Assembly (NCBI GenBank): GCA_031769625.1
Contig: JAUIMM010000088.1
Location: forward strand, 5,037,501-5,101,500
Source: Taudactylus pleione
Taxonomy: Eukaryota > Chordata > Amphibia > Anura > Myobatrachidae
Direction of reading: 5' to 3'
Length of the DNA: 64,000 bases
In this document: one piece after another, positions 59,630 to 64,000 of the stretch
Layout: each line of letters starts with the position of its first letter
Numbering within the stretch: position 1 is the stretch's first letter
Program-made: the position numbers and the translations under genes
The notes under the pieces: model-generated
Databases searched by the model: none
Told to the model about the DNA's origin: nothing
Seen by the model: only the letters and a program-made list of their open reading frames with translations

Positions 59630-60700
59630 TACGTGCGGCTAAGGCACACACAAACACAGAAAATAATTTTTTATTATTGCTGGAGACTAGTGCACTTTGT
59701 GGGTTACACCACCCTTTAAGAAATGAGCCAGCCGGCTCTTTATTTATGGGACACAGGCGCACGCTTGGCGCTGCTCCTTTGTTGATGCACATGCAGCTAC
59801 AGTGCACACAATTCACAAAGACAGAAAAAAAAGAATTTTTTATTTTTTGTGAAGCGCACTTTGAGGGTTACACCACCCTTTAACAGACAGACGCACGCTT
59901 GGCGCTGCTGCTTTTAGGATGCATGTACAGTGCAGACAATTCACAAACACAGAAGAAAATATTTTATTTTTGTTGGAGTGCACCTTGGGGGTTACACCAC
60001 CCTTTAACAGACAGACGCATGCTTGGCGCTGCTGCTTTGAGGATGCACGTACAGTTCACACAAATCACAAACACAGAAAGAAATATATATTTTTTGGAGT
60101 GCACTTTGGGGGTTACAGCACTCTTTAATGGACGAGCCAACCGGCCCTTCACTTATGACACAGGTGCACGCTTGGCGCTACTTTGTTGATGCACGTGCGG
60201 CTACTGCGCACACAATTCACAAACACAAAAAAATATTTTTTTTTATTTTGTTTGGAGTGCACTTTGGGGGTTACAGCACCCTTTAACGGACAAGCCAGCT
60301 GGCCCTTTACTTATGTGACACAGGCGCACACTTGGCGCTGCTCCTTTGTTGATGCACGTGCAGCCACAGTGCACACAATTCACAAACACAGAAAATTATT
60401 TTTTATTCTGTTTGGAGTGCACTTTGGGGGTTACAGTACCCTTTAACGGTCAAGCCAGCCGCTCCTTTACGTATGACACAGGCGCATGCTTGGCGCTACT
60501 TTGTTGATAACCGTGCGGCTACTGCGCACAAAATTCACAAACACAGAAAAAAAAATATTATTTGGAGTGCACTTTGGGTTTTACAGCACCCTTTAACGGA
60601 CGAGCCAGCCAGCCCTTTACCTATGACACAGGCGCACGCTTGGCGCTACTTTGCTGATGCACGTGCGGCTACTGCGCACACAATTCACAGACAGAGAAAA
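59630..60700 (-). repeat. subterminal satellite units of the second hAT copy, ~7 units
   Basis: Units with GGCGCACGCTTGGCGCT (reverse of the AGCGTGCGCC motif of the 24-kb array), GCACGTGCGGCTACTGCGCA, CAATTCACAAACACAGAAAA and GGTTACAGCACCCTTTAACG are spaced about 120-160 bp. They mix features of both the 160-bp and 139-bp unit types found in the 24049 element. Position between leader and start codon is the same as in that element, but there are about 7 units here against about 20 there. Confidence 0.9.
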
Positions 60701-61152
60701 AATATACTTTTTTTTTGCACTTGGGGGAGCACCCCTGATGGACAGAGCACCCCCTGGACAACACTACAGCACCCCTTTAGGACTGGGACACTGCACAGGA
60801 CTTTGGAGTGGACACAGCCCCTATGGACAACTGACTGCACAACACAGTCCAGCCAGCCCCTATGGACTTTGGAGGAGTGGACACAACCCCTATGGACAAC
60901 AGCAGCACAGCACAACACAGCCAGCCCCTTTGGACTTTGGAGGAGTGGACACAGCCCCTATGGACAACAGCAGCACAGCGCAGCACAGCACAACACTACA
61001 CTGCACTACACTACATAGCCCAGCCAGACTTAACTCCCACCCTCCCTCTTCACTGTCCACAGCCGAGTGAGAAAATAGCACCGACGCGGGTACCTTACAT
61101 AGAATCCAAAACCCGCGAGACCCGGAAGGCGGGATGATTAAGTTTTGCCTTG

Positions 61153-62360
61153 ATTAAGTTTTTGTGACATGACCTTTTTGTTCATACTAATAATCTCTAT
61201 AATAGATTCAGATGCGGCCATCCTATCTTCTACGGATAGGTTTCAATTACGTCAGGCTACTAGTAGTAATGAATCCATACATTTTTTGGATATCACTATG
61301 TGGAAATTCAAAAGATCCACACCAAATTTTTTACAAAACCCACTGATTCTCTGAAGTTATATTAATGCTGGTAGCTACCATCATCCAAATTGGCTGTAGT
61401 CCATTCCAACAGGCCAATTCAAACTAATTAAAAGAAATTGTACAAAGGATGATATTTATCAGAGTCCGGCTAAGGAAATGCAATGGAAGTTTATAGCCTG
61501 TAGATATAAAAAAGATCTGGATGATGAGGCAGCAAAAAAATGGAAAAAGTGCAAAGAAAACGTTTCTTAGAACCAGAGGGTATAGAAAAGAAAGGAATGA
61601 AGGAGTCAAAGGGTTGTGAATGGGCTTTTGTAACGACCTTTAACAAACAATACAGAATGTTAGGAAAATCTATTGAGAAGCATTGGGGAATCCTAAAAAA
61701 AAGACCCAACAGTAGGTGATCAGTTACCTGCTAGACCTAAATGTATTTATAAAAGTGCACAGGTATCAAATCAAAAGGGTTTTACCAATGCATGTCATGC
61801 ATAGCCTGTAAAGAAATCATAATGTAAGATCAAACCAAAACTAGTGAAGTGAAAATAAATGAGAATATTTTTCGTGATTAGGGAATTTATCACATGTGCA
61901 ACAAAAAACCTAGTTTACGCAATAGAATGTGACTGTAACTTGTTTTATATAGGGAGAACCTCCAGGCCACTTAAGGTGTGACTTGGAGAGCACCTTAGAA
62001 ATATAAAAAAAGGCCTGGAGTCTCATGCTCTCTCTGACCATTTTAGAAAATATCATAATTGTTCGACTACTGCCATCAAACGCTTTATGGGTCTAAAATG
62101 GGTCAATGGCCATTGGAGACAGAGGTTGATTGAGGAAGCCCGACATACAAGATCACAGACTTTTAGGAGTGGTTATGTATATGGATCACATGTGCTGAGA
62201 CCAATCATGCTTCAGCTAGGGGGAAATACCCTCAATATTTTGAACTTGGATATTCACACTGGAGCTGACCTTGAGAAAGACCCGAGGGGGGTTGAAATGT
62301 ATGCGTGGGTGCTCATGGAACTGTATTATAGTGGACGGTGACTGATGTGGCTAAGATGGT
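61153..62360 (+). mobile_element. 5'-truncated Penelope-like retroelement
   Basis: Begins at the point where hAT sequence stops and reads through the end of a reverse transcriptase and a GIY-YIG nuclease. The reverse transcriptase end is recognisable by HFLDITMWKFK and by HPNWL-stop-SIPTGQFKLIKRNCTKD, a typical Penelope signature. The 3' region matches 55745-55968. 5' truncation is usual for these elements. No poly(A) is seen. Confidence 0.85.
61909..62340 (+). pseudogene. GIY-YIG endonuclease domain of a Penelope-like element
   Basis: The frame reads VYAIECDCNLFYIGRTSRPL, KV-stop-LGEHLRNIKKGLESHAL, SDHFRKYHN, then KWVNGHWRQRLIEEARHTRS and a C-terminal tail ending ELYYSGR. VYAI...FYIGRT is the GIY-YIG core, followed by the conserved Arg and the Glu-His of GEH. 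An in-frame TGA replaces an expected Arg codon (CGA to TGA) between KV and LGEH. The enzyme normally nicks target DNA to prime reverse transcription. Confidence 0.88.
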
Positions 62361-63196
62361 CCAAGGAGATTTGAGACCAGGAGGACCCATTGCTGCAGCC
62401 GGAGATTTACTCTTGAAAGTGCACACTCATAAGAACTGACTGTTGCCAATTCTCTTTCACAGTCAGTAATTGCCCATTGCTCTTGTTTGCGGTGGAGGTA
62501 GGAAGAGCCTCTGAGAGTTTTCTGCACTGCTGACTACTGTGCGCACCTTGTGGTATTTGTATCTTGTGGTATATTTATTAAAAATCCCTTGCATGGACAG
62601 AACTTACGATAAAGCTCTGTCCTTGCGAATCCCCTCCGCAATCTTTTCTCTGTATTTTTCTGTAAAAATACAGTGAGAAGGTGCCTGTGCATGCGCCGAC
62701 CGGCTTGTCTAACCCCACTCATATGACCCCCCCCCCGTGATTTTCCCCGCTTTACTTTCACTTACCTTTGGTCATTGGTGCTCCAGTGAGGACCCGTGGC
62801 TCCGATCAGCTGGTCTTCCATCCTGCACTGTGACCCCGGTCAGCTGTTCTATGTCACAGTGCAGGAGCCAGGAGACCCGCAGGACATCACCGGAGCACCG
62901 ATCACCGGCCCTGGAATCAGGTAAGTGGGTTTTTTTAACTTTTTTTTTTTTTGCAATGATCAGCTTGTGGTCTATTTAGACCACACAGGTGATCACTGGG
63001 GCCTTGCTCCCGGCTCTGCTCTGTCTATTAGAGCAGAGCAGGAGTCTGGGAACCATGGGAAACCCTGGATAACGCCATCACCAGGTGACGTTATTATCAC
63101 AGGGCTTCCCCTAGGATTTTTTCACATTTAATTTTTAGTAACTTTGGTCAGATTTCAATTTACAATTATGGGAAATGCGATCTGCTTACTAAAAAA
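62361..63196. other. intron or flank, nothing recognised
   Basis: Mixed AT- and GC-rich sequence; short frames without motifs. A self-complementary piece near 62800-62885 (CACTGTGAC...GTCACAGTG) is noted but is not a complete element. Confidence 0.4.
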
Positions 63197-63597
63197 TATG
63201 AGATATGGTAAGAACTTACCCTTGTTATCTCTATTTCTACGAAGTCCATAGGGTTCCACAGGATACCTTGGGGTATAGGTGTGACGTCAGTCGCAGGGCA
63301 CCAAAGAGTTAAGCTTTCAGCCTCCCAGGATGCACTAGGTCCCCCTCCTATACCCCGCCCCCAGGCCAAGGCACCTCAGTTAGTTACCAAGCCATAGGCC
63401 GGAGGAGGAGAAGGAAGAGAGAGAACAAAGATCTGGACACATACAAGAATCACATTCTCACCAGAGGGAGACGGAAAACCGGTGACCAGAGCAAAGCCCA
63501 TCTGCAGCACAGGTGCGACAGGGCGGGAGTCCTGTGGAACCCTATGGACTTCGTAGAAATAGAGATAACAAGGGTAAGTTCTTACCATATCTCATAT
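63197..63597. mobile_element. 401-bp element with 68-bp perfect inverted repeats
   Basis: The first 68 bp (ATATGAGATATGGTAAGAAC ... TTCCACAGGA) recur as an exact reverse complement at 63530-63597. The motif CCATAGGGTTCCACAGGATACCTTGGGG of the left arm also appears, slightly changed, at 63611-63641, next to the recombinase gene, which suggests that this block is a terminal region of that retroelement. It could alternatively be an independent MITE. Confidence 0.75.
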
Positions 63598-63666
63598 TTT
63601 CTACTTCAGGGTCCATAGGGTATCCACAGGATACCTTGGGGATGTCCCAAAGCAGTATCCTTTAAG

Positions 63667-64000
63667 GGTGGGGACGCTCCTGTGCAGAAAGGAGAATCCG
63701 CCGCCCGAAGGAAGCATCCTGAGAGGCGAAGGTGTCAAACCTGTAATACCTCACGAAGGTATGGACAGAAGACCACGTAGCAGCCTTGCAGATCTGAACT
63801 GCCGAGGCACCACGTCAAGCTGCCCACGAAGGACCCACAGACCTAGTGGAATGAGCCTTCAGAGAAGGAGGGACCGGTAGGCCTTCATGAAGATAAGCTT
63901 CAGAAATAGCCATACGGATCCAGGCTGCCAAAGTTTGCTTTGAAGCAGGCCAACCCTTTTTACAGAAGCCATAGAGGACAACAAAGCGTCCGACTTCCTA
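63667..64000 (-). pseudogene. tyrosine recombinase end of a DIRS-like retrotransposon (partial)
   Basis: On the minus strand one frame reads KKGWPASKQTLAAWIRMAIS, EAYLHEGLPVPPSLKAHSTR, SVGPSWAA-stop-RGASAVQIC, KAATWSSVHTFVRYYRFDTF, ending ERPHP and TAA (63665-63667). AHSTR supplies the His-x-x-Arg pair, and TFVRYYRFD the catalytic Tyr region, of tyrosine recombinases of DIRS-type elements. An in-frame TGA at about 63817 and a probable frameshift near 63960 show it is inactive. The upstream part lies beyond the window. Assignment rests on motif recognition, not a search. Confidence 0.65.

Larger units (their letters stand above)
55979..61152 (-). mobile_element. hAT transposon, best-preserved copy, left end lost
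   Basis: On the minus strand the element runs from about 61152 to 55979. The right end is TAGGGGTGTGCACCGGCC in plus-strand reading at 55979. The promoter-proximal part (AACCCGCGAGACCCGGAAGG) is recognisable to about 61150, but the terminal ~90 bp found in the 24049 element are missing and Penelope sequence begins instead. It has the short-repeat leader (60720-61070), about seven satellite units (59630-60700) and the full transposase gene. No target duplication can be assessed because one end is lost. Confidence 0.93.

Noticed and set aside
49539..64000. Search for further upstream asic1 exons (NCNCRMVHMPG and earlier)
   Set aside because: No matching translated segment with splice sites was found; the remaining 5' exons are taken to be outside the window.

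Overview
This window is vertebrate nuclear DNA, most likely from an amphibian with a large, transposon-rich genome; an anuran is my best guess. One host gene is present: the 3' half of asic1 (acid-sensing ion channel 1), on the minus strand. Its last six coding exons can be read at 49482-49538, 43060-43213, 9471-9562, 6956-7035, 6735-6839 and 1170-1274, all with consensus splice sites and matching phases, ending in a stop codon at 1170-1172. They encode the extracellular part from the thumb helix end, the palm/knuckle, the second transmembrane helix with the GAS selectivity filter, and the cytoplasmic tail. The 5' exons were not found and should lie above 64000. The introns are 6.3 kb, 33.5 kb, 2.4 kb, 116 bp and 5.5 kb, and are almost entirely repeats. 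There are no bacterial-type genes or operons, CRISPR arrays, rRNAs or tRNAs that I can support; nearly all open reading frames outside asic1 are transposon relics or tandem-repeat artefacts.

Layout by coordinate: 1-1169, sequence below the asic1 stop (probable 3' UTR and flank). 1544-3181, a Tc1/mariner element with ~222-bp inverted repeats and a once-frameshifted transposase; a deleted relative is at 11499-12029. 7.3-11 kb, nested MITEs. 12614-15467, a 23-bp minisatellite of ~124 units. 15.5-23 kb, MITEs and anonymous intron. 23296-23806, sixteen copies of a 32-bp repeat. 24049-30184, a hAT element with a clear 8-bp target-site duplication, two large satellite arrays inside it and a gutted transposase. 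31.5-33.1 kb, microsatellite and CT-rich minisatellite. 36323-39589, a non-autonomous hAT relative whose interior is a ~2.65-kb near-palindrome. 42 kb, minisatellite. 46527-49038, a different hAT-like non-autonomous element with 8-bp target-site duplication and an internal minisatellite. 53.5-55.2 kb, a hAT fragment. 55979-~61152, the best-preserved hAT copy (minus strand, BED zinc finger, DDE core, C-terminal dimerisation region, several stops). 61153-62360, a Penelope-like element with GIY-YIG nuclease. 63197-64000, a palindromic terminal repeat next to the end of a tyrosine-recombinase (DIRS-like) retrotransposon.

The most interesting theme is one hAT family, with ends TAGGGGTG...CACCCCTA, seen in four states: fairly complete (55979-61152), degraded fragment (53.5-55.2 kb), satellite-filled with the catalytic core replaced by repeats (24049-30184), and a foldback derivative (36323-39589). 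Two of these lie inside the 33.5-kb asic1 intron, so they should be carried in its primary transcript.
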